The notes under the pieces are model-generated. The model was not told the origin of the DNA. It saw only the letters and a program-made list of their open reading frames with translations, and did no database searches. Shown here piece by piece: positions 1-9,908 of a DNA stretch of 64,000 bases. The stretch spans positions 25,379,322 to 25,443,321 of the forward strand of contig NC_134516.1 of the NCBI RefSeq assembly GCF_027942865.1, in the 5' to 3' direction. Within the stretch, counting starts at the first letter, position 1. Every line of letters starts with the position of its first letter. Both the position numbers and the translations under genes were made by a program. The stretch comes from Odontesthes bonariensis (lineage: Eukaryota; Chordata; Actinopteri; Atheriniformes; Atherinopsidae).

Positions 1-735
1 CTCCATAAATGCAGTGTCCCGCTCAGTTTTACTGACAGTACTTCACAGCCACTGAGAGGACACATTTAAATCAGTAACATACAAAGAAATGATTTCTATA
101 TTTGAGCCAGGCTTCCATCTCCATATAAGACACACACTGTGTCCTCATACAACAAGCAGCTCTCCTGTCTGAGCTTCACATCTTTACAGTTAGCATCAGC
201 ACACACAGCATGTTGATGAAGATTCTCACTCATCCAGGTCATGGTAATCCTAAGAGCTCACATCCTCTGGCCTAAAAGGCCTCTAGCAAAGAGCCAGATA
301 AGACCAGAGTCACCCACTCTCCAGATAAAGGGCCTTACGAGCTGCTGAAGTTCTTCAGGTAAATAAGTTTATATTAGTTTCTCTTTTGGTCAGAGGCTCT
401 GGTGCTCTGGAGTTACACCAAGTGTTTCTGAATGTTAGCTGCAACACCTTTAAAACCTGTTTTATCTCCATGCAAACAACAGCTAATCCTAACTGTCCTG
501 TAGTTCGTAATGTGTCAGATCTCCATTTATTCCATCTCTTTCGCTGCAGTTTTAAAACTTCATTACATTTGTTTTGTTGTTGAACCACCAAACCAGCTCA
601 GAAGACACAGTATTTAATGGCTATCAGGTTGAGTGAAGGATGTAAATGAACAAGTAGTTCACTTCAAGGAAAGTAAGAACATTCATCTTGAAAATCAACA
701 GATATCAGCTTGCTGCACTTTTGCATGAAAGGATA
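1..735. other. Unassigned sequence, no gene seen
   Basis: I find no convincing coding region, RNA gene or complete mobile element here. Open frames are short and overlap on both strands without recognisable domains. It is probably decayed repeat sequence next to the LINE fragment that follows. Confidence 0.4.
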
Positions 736-739
736 ACAA

Positions 740-1590
740 ATCCAAGCCTGCAATTGTTATTAGGTTTTAAACAAGAGGCACAAGACTGAAGCGTTGGAAC
801 AGACAATTATAGCAGATAATAAAACACTTGTGATCTGTGGTGATTTCAACATGGACCTCTTAAAGGTACATACTCCTAAACAAACTTGTGATTTCTTGGC
901 TGCGTTATACGGTAGAGGCTTGTATCCACTGATCACAAAGCCGAGCAGAGCAGCCACAGATAGTGCAACATTAACTGACAACATTTTTACACATTCCTTG
1001 GACACTGGTATAAATAGTGGTTTGGTAATAAGTGATGTAAGTGATCATTTAGCTGTATTTGCAACATTTAATGATCAGCTACAGAGGAAGAAAACAAAAA
1101 AGCGTAGATATGAAAGGGTAAGGACTGTTAAAGCAATTAATGCTTCAGAAATGAGCTTTAAAACAAGAGTGGAATGAGTTTCATACAGATGAAGTAAACA
1201 CTGCAGACAATTCATTCTTCAACTGTTATTTATCTCTCTATGATAAACACGGTCCAACAGTTTTATGTTCACATAAGCATAGTTATGCTGAGAAACCTCG
1301 GATAACAAAGGGATTAAAAAATGCATGTAAGAAGAAAAATAAACTTTATGGAGACTTCATCAAAACTAGAACAGAGGTTGCTGAAAAACGCTGAGATGCA
1401 CAAAAACAGGCTGAGCAACATGTTGAGGTAAGCAAAGAAGCAACATTATGATAAAATGTTACAAATAAATCAAAATAACATGAAGCGCACATGGAACATC
1501 CTAAATAATGTAATGGTGAATAAGCCTTGATCACCAGATCAACCTAAGTGTTTCATAAAGGACAATAAGGTGTTTGGCCATCTGACTGAA
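740..1590 (+). mobile_element. LINE ORF2 fragment (endonuclease to start of RT linker)
   Basis: The open stretch 794-1177 reads as part of an APE-type endonuclease. It has a GDFNMDLL motif (about residue 17), a TDNIFTH block and an ISDVSDHLAVF motif that matches the catalytic SDH region. Downstream to about 1,520 the three frames still show the linker typical of these proteins (KPRITKGLKNACKKKNKLY), but stop codons and frame changes break it. No reverse transcriptase domain follows. The motif style resembles the jockey/CR1/L2 group of fish LINEs; the exact clade is a guess. It is a dead 5'- and 3'-truncated copy. Confidence 0.6.
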
Positions 1591-1608
1591 GCGGCTGATG
1601 AATGTAAC

Positions 1609-2213
1609 TCAGTACAGCGGCTCGTGAATCCTCTGGTGCACGTTGAGCATCGTCATGCTCTTGAATTCCTTCCCGCAGTCGTCACATTTCATGAGGTCCC
1701 TCATTTCCACGAGGTTCTCCTGGTGCTCCTTCAGGGCGGACGCGTACTGGAAGTGTTTGCCGCAGTTTGAGCACCACACGGGTATCTTCAGCGACGACCC
1801 CTGTTGGTGGTCGGTGCCGCTCACTTCTGCTCTTGACTCTTTTCTCCAAAAGAAACGGGTGCTCTTCTTCTGGCAAATGGCGTAAATCTGGTGTCTTTTC
1901 AGCCGTGCATGTGTTTAAAATGCTTGTTGCAGTGGATGCAGTGATAGGGCCGATCGTCCGTGCGGCACTGTGTGTGTCTGTTCAGTGTTCTGACACAATC
2001 AAATGCTTTAGAGCTAACGGGGCACACTTTGAGGGCTTTCTTTGCCACGTTTTGAACAGGTGCAGATGGGCTCTCCTCAGACGTCCCAGGAGGTGTTTCT
2101 AAATGAGCTTCCTTTGTGTCGCTGTCACAGTTCTGAGCGTCAGCGCCTGCCAGAATCTGCTCCAGCCTCTTGCTCTGCAGTGTGTCCTTAAAACATCTGA
2201 GGAAACTGGACAA
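1609..2213 (-). pseudogene. C2H2 zinc-finger gene remnant
   Basis: Two minus-strand stretches encode C2H2 fingers. At 1609-1824 there are two finger-like units, one with CSNCGKHFQYASALKEHQ and one with CDDCGKEFKSMTMLNVHQRIH. At 1899-2213 there is a CPVSSKAFDCVRTLNRH unit and a CIHCNKHFKHMHG unit. The second cysteine of one finger is replaced by serine, and the stretches lie in different frames with a stop between them. This looks like the finger exon of a KRAB-less fish zinc-finger gene that has decayed. The Tc1 fragment begins where the zinc-finger homology ends. Confidence 0.6.
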
Positions 2214-2455
2214 GTGGAGGACAAAAGAAGAAGTGTCAGACCTAAAAAACTATCTACAGAAGATGAACAATATCTGAAAGTGATGTCCTTAAGAAAGAGG
2301 GAAAAATCCAGCAAAGACCTGACACAGGAGCTGAGAGATGCATCTGGACCTTCAGCTGATCCATCGGCTGTTGGCCCGAGCCTCATCAGAGATGGGCTCC
2401 ATGGAAGGGTGGCTGTCAGGTAGCCGTTCTTAAGGAAGGGAAACAGTAAGCGTTG
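2205..2455 (+). mobile_element. Tc1-like DNA transposon fragment
   Basis: The frame contains KLSTEDEQYLKVMSLRKRE and SSKDLTQELRDASG, followed by a SLIRDGLHGRVAVR block. These match the N-terminal paired-like helix-turn-helix DNA-binding half of fish Tc1 transposases. A stop interrupts the frame just before the PFLRKGN block, and the catalytic DDE half is absent. I see no terminal inverted repeats nearby, so this is an internal piece of a dead copy. It abuts the decayed zinc-finger exon. Confidence 0.7.
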
Positions 2456-2865
2456 TTTCTAAGTGCTTTTTAAAATGACTATTTAAGATAGTAATTATTG
2501 TTTTTTAGGCGATGTGAAAACCGTTTGCTGTGACTTTCAAATCTGCTTCAAAAACTGGACGTGTTTCTTCAGATAAACTCCTGACCAGCTGTGAAAAAGC
2601 AGTGAAAATGTCTGGCCTGTAGAAACTTTGTGATGTCAAACAAGATCAGAGATGACATGGATTGTGATGTCACTACAGTGATGACATCACAGCTTTGTGA
2701 AGGCTTCTGTTCTGTCTCTTCTGGTCTGTGGTTCCAACCACAGATTCTGGATGGAAGTGAAGTCCGGATTCCAGAATGTTGATTTGTGTTCTCTGTTAAT
2801 CTCTGGACGACTTCAGCTGATTACTTCCTGTCACTGTCACGTTGGAAGGTCCACTTCTGCCAGTT
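2456..2865. other. Intergenic stretch, no gene seen
   Basis: No open frame with a recognisable domain. A short cluster of TGACATCA-like words lies near 2,650-2,695 and may be simple local duplication. Nothing else can be supported. Confidence 0.35.
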
Positions 2866-3733
2866 ATTCAGCAGCCAGTATCATGTTTTCCACCAGCAGT
2901 GTTTCCCAAGACAGAATAATGTCAGTTATTTTTTAAAATCTGACAGGTAACCAGGGAAGGAAGGACAAGAGGCAGGGAGGTGGGCAGCCACTGTGTGGCC
3001 TGGTGTGGGAATAATCACCTCAGCTGCTGATTTTAGGAGGAGCACCAATAAGCCAAACAGCGTCTCCATCCCAGGAGAAGAGGTGGCTGAGGAACACCTG
3101 GGAGTTTACCTGCTGCATATCTCTTATAAGTCTGTGGTGCAGAGTGCATCTTTCTTCAGCAGCATCTGCTGTGGCAGCAGCATCAGAGCCAGCGACTCAA
3201 AGAAACTGAGCAAACTGCTAAAGAAGGCTGGCTCTGACCTGGGGACTGCTTTGGAGCTGTGTTTGATGAGCACTCACTTCTTTTTTTTTTTTTTTTTTCC
3301 TTGTCCTGTCCAGCATTATGGCAGCAGAATTGTAATCTGAATACCGTTTATGCCAAACACATTTGCTATACCAAGGGAAGCTTTATGAATGTAAAGCTCC
3401 CCTTGATGTCCATCAACTCCTTATTTTTATTGATTTATTTTTGTTACAATACTTAACATGATGTGATAGTGTGATAGTGCCGAACCGGACCGGGGGACAG
3501 AGAGAGAGGGAGAGCGAAGAAGGGAAAAAAAGAACAGAAATATGAAGAAACAAACATAGAAAACAATGAAAAATCAGTAAAACCAGCTGTTACACCTGTA
3601 AAAACAAAACTGAAGACAATCCAAGGCTTTTGTGGGGAATCCAGCCTTAGAGGCACCAGGAGCACCTGTAAGCAGACAAGCAGAGAACAAACACACAAAC
3701 AAAAAAGCACAAGCAGCAGCAATCACATGGCAA
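2866..3733. repeat. Segmental duplication, copy 1
   Basis: This segment recurs almost unchanged at 5605-6401, including a T-tract, the purine-rich stretch near 3,480-3,540 and the run up to the Asp-like tRNA. Copy 1 holds about 80 bp (near 2,950-3,030) that copy 2 lacks. No coding function is supported; open frames here are products of low-complexity sequence. Confidence 0.8.
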
Positions 3734-3804
3734 CCTTCTGTCAAGGAATCGAACCCTGTTCCTCCGCTTGACAGGTGGATTCTGACCTTTGACCATTGAA
3801 GAAG
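3734..3804 (-). tRNA. tRNA-Asp(GTC)-like, degenerate, copy 1
   Basis: On the minus strand a cloverleaf can be drawn with anticodon loop CTGTCAA (GTC, Asp), a good anticodon stem and a T arm with loop TTCGATT. The acceptor stem has two mismatches. The D arm (TGGTCAAAGGTTAGAA) looks more like tRNA-Glu than tRNA-Asp. It recurs in each 923-bp unit with few changes. It is either a diverged tRNA or a pseudogene. Confidence 0.5.
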
Positions 3805-3955
3805 ATACAGAATGTGTTGCTTGACTGTCGTGCCAATTCTGAGAATACAAGCTGTAAGAGTATCACTGAAAAATTGACCAAAAAAAAACACGTTGTTAAA
3901 ACCCTTTCATTGTCGAGCATTTGCATGACTGAGAGCGTAACTTGACTGTGGAAGG

Positions 3956-4027
3956 GGTTCCATGGTGTAAAGGTCAGCACTCTGGACTCTGAATCCAGTG
4001 ATCAGAGTTCAAATCTCGGTGGAACCT
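3956..4027 (+). tRNA. tRNA-Gln(CTG), copy 1
   Basis: 72 nt with acceptor GGTTCCA/TGGAACC, anticodon loop centred on CTG and T loop TTCAAAT. The T stem carries one change (CAGAG opposite CTCGG) that breaks a pair, so this copy may be weak or inactive. Confidence 0.85.
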
Positions 4028-4363
4028 TCAGGTGTGTGCTGTCATGGTTGTGTTCTGGAAAGAAGATGAGTCGAGTAGGCTAGTCAGTTGTGAAATGACA
4101 CCAGAGTGCTCAATTCCAGCTGAGAAGATCTGTGGTATGTGACATCACACCTCTGTGTTGCTAGTTGAATCTTTTTTGGTTTCCTCTTGCATATTCATTT
4201 ACGATGCTTCTATTTATCCATGCTCTCCCAGAGGAGTGTGTTACAATCCCACTTCTGACTCAATTTGTTGCGACTTCACAAACTCTTTCCGCTAGCAACA
4301 AAATTTGGGAAAACTTACCTCATTCTTTGGCGTGCGGAACACTAGTGAATAGGCATGGTTCCA

Positions 4364-4436
4364 GTTTCCGTAGTGTAGTGGTTATCACGTTCGCCTAACA
4401 CGCGAAAGGTCCTCAGTTCGAAACTGGGCGGAAACA
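4364..4436 (+). tRNA. tRNA-Val(AAC), copy 1
   Basis: 73 nt with acceptor GTTTCCG/CGGAAAC, anticodon loop CTAACAC (AAC) and T loop TTCGAAA. All stems pair, allowing one G-T in the T stem. It lies 336 bp after tRNA-Gln in the same unit. No run of four T follows closely. Confidence 0.92.
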
Positions 4437-4656
4437 TTACTTGCTCCTCCTTTATTTATTTCATCCTTGTGTGAAGATGTATGACTGCACGTTAATGATA
4501 GCAACATCAACATATTCATAATTATGGATAGGAGGGGAGCCTCATCTGCTATTCTTGACATGTAAAGTCAATTTTTTCAGGTTTTAAAAAGATTTTCCGA
4601 AGCTGTTGTTTGAAACGGACTTTGACAAACCCCTAGCTGCTGAGCGAAAATGGCAA

Positions 4657-4727
4657 CCTTCCATCAAGGAATCGAACCCTGTTCCTCCGCTTGACAGGCG
4701 GATTATAACCTTTGACCATTGAAGAAG
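4657..4727 (-). tRNA. tRNA-Asp(GTC)-like, degenerate, copy 2
   Basis: Same fold as copy 1, with anticodon GTC and an intact T arm. Two substitutions relative to the other copies lie in the D-arm and acceptor region. Confidence 0.5.
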
Positions 4728-4878
4728 ATACAGAATGTGTTGCTTGACTGTCGTGCCAATTCTGAGAATACAAGCTGTAAGAGTATCACTGAAAAATTGA
4801 CAAAAAAAAATCACGTTGCTAAAATCCTTCCATTGTCGAGCATTTGCATGACTGAGAGCGTAAATTGACTGTGGAAGG

Positions 4879-4950
4879 GGTTCCATGGTGTAAAGGTTAG
4901 CACTCTGGACTCTGAATCCAGTGATCCGAGTTCAAATCTCGGTGGAACCT
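4879..4950 (+). tRNA. tRNA-Gln(CTG), copy 2
   Basis: 72 nt and the best-preserved Gln copy in the window. D loop, anticodon stem and T stem (CCGAG/CTCGG) all match the vertebrate consensus. Likely functional. Confidence 0.93.
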
Positions 4951-5286
4951 TCAGGTGTGTGCTGTCATGGTTGTGTTCTGGAAAGAAGATGAGTTGAGTA
5001 GGCTAGTCAGTTGTGAAAGGACACCAGAGTGCACGATTCCAGCTGAGAGGATCTGTGGTATGTGACGTCACACCTCTGTGTTGCTAGTTGAATCTTTTTT
5101 GGTTTCTTCTTGCATATTCATTTACGATGCTTCTATTTATCCATGCTCTCACACAGGAGAGTGTTACAATCCCACTTCTGACTCAATTTGTTGCGACTCC
5201 ACAAACTCTTTCCGCGAGCAACAAAATTTGGGAAAACTTACCTCATTCTTTGGTTTCCGGAACACTAGTGAATAGGCATGGCTTCA

Positions 5287-5359
5287 GTTTCAGTAGTGTA
5301 GTGGTTATCACATTCGCCTAACACGCGAAAGGTCCTCAGTTCAAAACTGGGCGGAAACA
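5287..5359 (+). tRNA. tRNA-Val(AAC), copy 2
   Basis: 73 nt. It has one acceptor change (GTTTCAG opposite CGGAAAC, breaking a pair) and T loop TTCAAAA instead of TTCGAAA. Probably a weakened copy. Confidence 0.82.
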
Positions 5360-5579
5360 TTACTTGCTCTTCCATTATTTATTTCATCCTTGTGTGAAAA
5401 TGTATGACTGCACGTTAATGATAGCAACATCAACATATTCATAATTATGGATAGGAGGGGAGCCTCATCTGCTATTCTTGACATGTAAAGTCAATTTTTG
5501 CAGGTTTTCAAAAGATTTTCTCATGCTATGGTGTGAAACGGACTTTGGCGAATCCCTAGCTGCTGAGCGAAAATGGCAA

Positions 5580-5604
5580 CCTTCCGTCAAGGAATCGAAC
5601 CCTG
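5580..5604 (-). pseudogene. tRNA-Asp-like, 3' third only
   Basis: Only the acceptor 3' strand and T arm of the Asp-like gene remain. The sequence then switches directly to the start of segmental-duplication copy 2, marking a recombination breakpoint inside the tRNA. Confidence 0.6.
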
Positions 5605-6401
5605 TTTTTCAGCAGCCAGTATCACGTTTTCCACCAGCAGTGTTTCCCAAGACAGAATAATGTCAGTTATTTTTTAAAATCTGACAGGTTGATTTTAGGA
5701 GGAGCACGAATAAGCCAAACAGCGTCTCCATCCCAGGAGAAGAGGTGGCTGAGGAACACCTGGGAGTTTACCTGTTGCATATCTCTTATAAGTCTGTGGT
5801 GCAGAGTGCCATCTTTCTTCAGCACCATCTGCTGTGGCAGCAGCATCAGAGCCAGCGACTCAAAGAAACTGAGCAAACTGCTAAAGAAGGCTGGCTCTGA
5901 CCTGGGGACTGCTTTGGAGCTGTGTTTGATGAGCACTCACTTCTTTTTTTTTTTTTTTTTTTTTTTCCTTGTCCTGTCCAGCATTATGGCAGCAGAATTG
6001 TAATCTGAATACCGTTTATGCCAAACACATTTGTTATACCAAGGGAAGCTTTATGAATGTAAAGCTCCCCTTGATGCCCATCAACTCCTTATTTTTATTG
6101 ATTTATTTTTGTTACAATACTTAACATGATGTGATAGTGTGATAGTGCCGAACCGGACCGGGGGACAGAGAGAGAGGGAGAGCGAAGAAGGGAAAAAAAG
6201 GAACAGAAATATGAAGAGACAAACATAGAAAACAATGAAAAATCAGACAACCAGCTGCTACACCTGTAAAAACAAAACTGAAGACAATCCAATAACTTTG
6301 TGGGGAATCCAGCCTTAGAGGAACCAGGAGCACCTGTAAGCAGACAAGCAGAGAACAAACACACAAACAAAAAAGCACAAGCAGCAGCAATCACATGGCA
6401 A
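5605..6401. repeat. Segmental duplication, copy 2
   Basis: Near-identical to 2866-3733 except for a deletion of roughly 80 bp near 5,690 and a longer T-tract near 5,943. It restores the original left flank of the tRNA unit, so the duplicated block included both this flank and the tRNA repeats. Confidence 0.8.
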
Positions 6402-6472
6402 CCTTCCATCAAGGAATCGAACCCTGTTCCTCCGCTTGACAGGCGGATTCTAACCTTTGACCATTGAAGAAG
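6402..6472 (-). tRNA. tRNA-Asp(GTC)-like, degenerate, copy 3
   Basis: Same arrangement as copies 1 and 2, with anticodon GTC and intact T arm. It is followed 149 bp later by tRNA-Gln copy 3. Confidence 0.5.
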
Positions 6473-6620
6473 ATACAGAATGTGTTGCTTGACTGTCGTG
6501 CCAATTTTGAGAATACAAGCTGTAAGAGTATCACTGAAAAATTGACAAAAAAACACGTTGCTAAAACCCTTTCATTGTCAAGCATTTGCATGACTGAGAG
6601 CGTAAACTGGCTGTGGAAGG

Positions 6621-6692
6621 GGTTCCATGGTGTAAAGGTCAGCACTCTGGACTCTGAATCCAGTGATCCGAGTTCAAATCTCGGTGGAACCT
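6621..6692 (+). tRNA. tRNA-Gln(CTG), copy 3
   Basis: 72 nt. All stems pair; one D-loop T-to-C change relative to copy 2. Likely functional. Confidence 0.92.
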
Positions 6693-6786
6693 TCAGGTGT
6701 GTGCTGTCATGGTTGTGTTCTGGAAAGAAAATGAATTGAGTAGGCTAGTTAGTTGTGAAATGACACCAGATTGCACGATTGATCAA

Positions 6787-7176
6787 GGCTGCACGAAAAC
6801 AAAACAAAACAAGGTTTTTTTTGAAAACGGGTACGAAAATTCTTGCGACCACACGGAAACGCGCTGCTGTCCAGACGAAAACGGATGAAAATGATGAAAC
6901 GATGCAGTACACACACCACTGTGTCACGCCACGCTGTGAGACAATAGAGAAGTGTTAAAATTGGCTCACAGCGTCAACGTGTGACTGACGCAAAAACGTT
7001 TTAGCTGTAACAATGGAAACGAAACGAGGCCGTTTTCAAACTTTCCCACTCTGGAACCCGTTCTCAAAAACTATCGTTTTGGGGTAGTGGGAACGCCGGC
7101 TCCGTGTGGCCGCGACAGCGAAACGATAAGAAAAAGTATTGTTTACAGTGAAAAATGTTTCCGTGTAGCCGCAGCC
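6787..7176. mobile_element. Nonautonomous inverted-repeat DNA element (MITE-like)
   Basis: This 390-bp block interrupts the tRNA repeat between Gln and Val; the sibling units join directly across this point. The ends are related in inverted orientation: GGCTGC..ACG.AAAC on the left and the complement of GTTTCCGTGTAGCCGCAGCC on the right. The inside has no open frame. A few extra bases flank each end, so the target-site duplication is unclear and I do not name a superfamily. Confidence 0.65.
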
Positions 7177-7429
7177 CAAGTCCAGCTGAGAGGATCTGTG
7201 GTATGTGACGTCACACCTCTGTGTTACTAGTTGAATCTTTTTTGGTTTCTTCTTGCATATTCATTTACGATGCTTCTATTTATCCATGCTCTCCCAGAGG
7301 AGTGTGTTACAATCCCACTTCTGACTCAATTTGTTGCGACTCCACAAACTCTTTCTGCGAGCAACAAAATTTGGGAAAACTTACCTCATTCTTTGGCTTC
7401 CGTAACACTAGTGAGTAGGCATGGTGCCA

Positions 7430-7502
7430 GTTTCCGTAGTGTAGTGGTTATCACATTCGCCTAACACGCGAAAGGTCCTCAGTTCGAAACTGGGCGGAAA
7501 CA
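7430..7502 (+). tRNA. tRNA-Val(AAC), copy 3
   Basis: 73 nt, acceptor GTTTCCG, anticodon AAC, T loop TTCGAAA. All stems pair. It lies after the 390-bp insert but otherwise keeps its repeat context. Confidence 0.92.
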
Positions 7503-7722
7503 TTACTTGCTCCTCCATTATTTATTTCACCCTTGTGTGAAGATGTATGACTGCACGTTAATGATAGCAACATCAACATATTCATAATTATGGATAGGAG
7601 GGGAGCCTCATCTGCTATTCTTGACATGTAAAGTCAATTTTTGCAAGTTTTCAAAAGATTTTCTCATGCTATGGTGTGAAACGGACTTTGGCGAATCCCT
7701 TGCTGCTGAGCGAAAATGGCAG

Positions 7723-7793
7723 CCTTCGGTGAAGGAATCGAACCCTGTTCCTCCGCTCGACAGGCGGATTCTAACCTTTGACCATTGAAGAAG
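7723..7793 (-). tRNA. tRNA-Asp(GTC)-like, degenerate, copy 4
   Basis: Anticodon loop CTGTCGA still reads GTC. Several further substitutions lie in the acceptor 3' strand. Most diverged of the four. Confidence 0.45.
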
Positions 7794-7941
7794 ATACAGA
7801 ATGTGTTGCTTGACTGTCGTGCCAATTCTGAGAATACAAGCTGTAAGAGTATCACTGAAAAATTGACAAAAAAACACGTTGCTAAAACCCTTTCATTGTC
7901 AAGCATTTGCATGACTGAGAGAGTAAACTGACTGTGGAAGG

Positions 7942-8013
7942 GGTTCCATGGAGTAAAGGTCAGCACTCTGGACTCTGAATCCAGTGATCGGAGTTCACAT
8001 CTCGGTGGAACCT
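7942..8013 (+). tRNA. tRNA-Gln(CTG), copy 4, degenerate
   Basis: 72 nt with a T-stem mismatch (CGGAG), T loop TTCACAT and a D-arm change (GGAGTAAA). The repeat ends about 50 bp further on, so this is an edge copy under weak constraint. Confidence 0.75.
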
Positions 8014-8061
8014 TCAGGTGTGTGCTGTCATGGTTGTGTTCTGGAAAGAAGATGAGTTGAG

Positions 8062-8960
8062 TAAAAACCTCTGTAAAACAAAGCACATGGTCAATTAGCT
8101 TTTTAAAATTGTTTATTTTCAAGAAAACGATCAAAACAAGAGTTTTTCTGGAAGAGATTTAAAGAAGTTCTGAATATGCATTGTAGAGAGGTTACATGTG
8201 AGTCTATTTTCTTTGTTTAAAACTTAAAACAAAAACCTGAAGTCTGCACACTGAGGAAAACTGTTTTTTAGGATATTTATGAAATTTCCTCCTAATAACC
8301 AACTTGGGTCGGTGTCCCCAGTGGAACATTTTATGTGTAGTCTGCAGGTTTCATGTTTTCAGCTGGAGATGGATGCTTTTTGTTCTGTATGTTACATATT
8401 TTTATCTTGATCAGGACATTCAGAACGCTTGCATGCACAGGTAATTCCAGCTTCAGTTCCAGGTGGGCTCGTCCATTTAACTGGACCACCATGTTGTCCC
8501 AGCGTACATGCACGGGATAGACTGTGTAGGAAACCTTCATGACATTCTGCTGCCTCTAACTTTCTAGGTGGGACTATTAATCTGAGGGTCCAGGGTTCAA
8601 GTCCCTGTTCAGGTGTAGAAATGTAATCTACCACTTAACCTGTACTTCCCTCTATGCCTGCACTCTGTTTCTACTCTGTCACCTCTGACAGAGCCTGGCT
8701 GATGCTTTTCCTTCTATGTAGCTTATTGTTAGCTTTGCTGTTAGCTGCATCGTTATATCCTCATTTGTAAGTTATATAAACTATGGAAATCACCTTAAAT
8801 ACACTAGCTGCAGAGTGTTGATCACATTCACTGAATCTACAACAGGTTAAGAGCATTTATCATGAATAGTTCTGCTTTATATTAGGGCTTCTTTTCACTT
8901 AGATTTCACTATTTGGACAATCTGTAATGAATGAACACCCACAACAGAACACAACACAAA
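8062..8960. other. Unique-looking spacer between tRNA and 5S arrays
   Basis: Outside the tRNA-Lys half-gene I see no RNA gene, coding region or repeat that I can name. It separates two Pol III arrays. Confidence 0.4.
8572..8615 (+). pseudogene. tRNA-Lys 3' half
   Basis: The stretch matches the anticodon arm and T arm of vertebrate tRNA-Lys(TTT), including the AATCTGAGGGTCCAGGG word and B box GGTTCAAGTCC. The 5' half is absent and the anticodon reads ATT rather than TTT. It is a tRNA fragment or the head of a dead tRNA-derived SINE. Confidence 0.55.
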
Positions 8961-8964
8961 GATA

Positions 8965-8997
8965 CAAGTACTAACCAGGCCAGACCTTGCTTGGCTT
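8965..8997 (-). pseudogene. 5S rRNA fragment at array edge
   Basis: Only an internal piece of a minus-strand 5S gene remains (about positions 48-80), joined directly to the minus-type upstream spacer. It marks the left edge of the 5S array. Confidence 0.7.
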
Positions 8998-9323
8998 CAC
9001 AGTCCCTGTGACAAATATATGTTATATAGGTGCTGGAACCATACGTTTCCCCTATTTTACCACAGAGCTGGCTTGAGAGGCTGCTGTTGAGCCTGCACGT
9101 TGACTTCCCTGATGTGATTGTTCTCTGCAGCTGAAAATGGGACTCTCAGATAACTTAGTGTCTGTCAAAAGCCTCTGTTCCCTGTGTGTAGTTTTGTGTC
9201 CGTTGTCATATAGAGAAACCAGAGAAGCTCAATCCCACGGCATGCTCATAAACTGCGTCTTCTCTAAACACTATCGTTCTATTTTAGAAGTCAGAATGCA
9301 ATAACAGAGTCTGTATCAGAATC

Positions 9324-9330
9324 TATAAAA
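9324..9330 (+). promoter_or_regulatory. TATA-like element of plus-strand 5S gene
   Basis: TATAAAA lies at about -31 to -25 of the 5S start at 9355. It is conserved in nearly all plus-strand copies (changed to TATAAAG before the copies at 14282 and 35258). Animal 5S genes often carry such a -30 element in addition to the internal control region. Confidence 0.7.
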
Positions 9331-9354
9331 AGCTGGTTTGTGATTCCTTTGCTG

Positions 9355-9473
9355 GCTTACGGCCACACCGCCCTGAGCACGCCTGATCTCGTCCGATCTC
9401 AGAAGCCAAGCAGAGTCGGGCCTGCTTAGTACTTGGATGGGAGACCGCCTGGGAATACCAGGTGCTGTAAGCC
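9355..9473 (+). rRNA. 5S rRNA, plus-strand variant, copy F1
   Basis: 119 nt, starting GCTTACGGCC and ending GTGCTGTAAGCC, followed at once by a T4 terminator. The box C region (GATGGGAGACCGCCTGGG) is canonical. The variant differs from the usual vertebrate sequence in the A-box region (AGAAGCCAAGCAGAG where GGAAGCTAAGCAGGG is usual). This weakens helix II pairing with CCCTG near position 18. It is a second 5S type, either a minor expressed variant or a decaying lineage. It faces a canonical-type gene 298 bp downstream. Confidence 0.88.
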
Positions 9474-9477
9474 TTTT
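9474..9477 (+). terminator. Pol III T-run of 5S copy F1
   Basis: TTTT directly after the 5S 3' end, kept in the sibling plus-strand copies F2-F5. Confidence 0.75.
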
Positions 9478-9766
9478 GGCTTCTCCAGGCGCATGCAGTT
9501 TGGCTACGTCAAATGCAAAAGTAGTCCCTGTTTGACTTTTTGGAACTTGTCCTTTCTCAGGACAAAGTTAAATGTATGAGGATCAAAGCCAACAATGGCC
9601 TGGGACATCTCAGCAAATCCAGGATCAGCAACATGGAGACTGAGAGCCAAAACCAAACAGAGGTGTGTGCCAACCAATCAGCAGCAGCCAAAGCTGGTTA
9701 ACTTCCTGGTGTCTGTGTGGCACACGGTGATGGTCAGATGTTACATGCAGGCCGCAGAGAGAAGAG

Positions 9767-9772
9767 AAAAAA
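9767..9772 (-). terminator. Pol III T-run of minus-strand 5S copy R1
   Basis: Six T on the minus strand immediately after GTAAGC. It is stronger than the T4 of the plus-strand type and is present in all full minus copies. Confidence 0.8.
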
Positions 9773-9890
9773 GCTTACTGCACCTGGTATTCCCAAGCGG
9801 TCTCCCATCCAAGTACTAACCAGGCCCGACCCTGCTTGGCTTCCGAGATCGGACGAGATCAGGCGTGTTCAGGGCGGTGTGGCCGTAAGC
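9772..9890 (-). rRNA. 5S rRNA, near-canonical type, copy R1
   Basis: 119 nt on the minus strand. It reads GATCTCGGAAGCCAAGCAG followed by GGTCGGGCC, very close to the vertebrate consensus, with helix II intact. One local change, GCCTGATCTCG in place of GCCCGATCTCG, is shared with the plus type. A TATA-like ATATAACATA lies about 20-30 bp upstream (9909-9920). This type is the more likely source of functional 5S RNA. Confidence 0.92.
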
Positions 9891-9908
9891 CTCAGTCCGT
9901 GTGACAAA

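Larger units (their letters stand above)
3734..5579. repeat. Two complete 923-bp tRNA repeat units
   Basis: Units start at 3734 and 4657 and each holds Asp-like (-), Gln (+) and Val (+) genes at matching offsets. A third unit starts at 5580 but breaks after about 25 bases. The order and spacing return at 6402 and 7723 in interrupted form. The array has grown by tandem duplication. Confidence 0.9.

Noticed and set aside
794-1177. Stand-alone nuclease gene
   Set aside because: The flanking sequence continues LINE homology through broken frames, so it is a LINE fragment, not a host gene.
3258-3340. T-tract frames as a transmembrane protein
   Set aside because: The Phe run comes from a T-tract; no supporting features.
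9595-9819. 74-codon and 103-codon frames in every 5S unit
   Set aside because: They cover 5S spacer and the 5S gene; similarity between units is from the tandem array, not from protein conservation.
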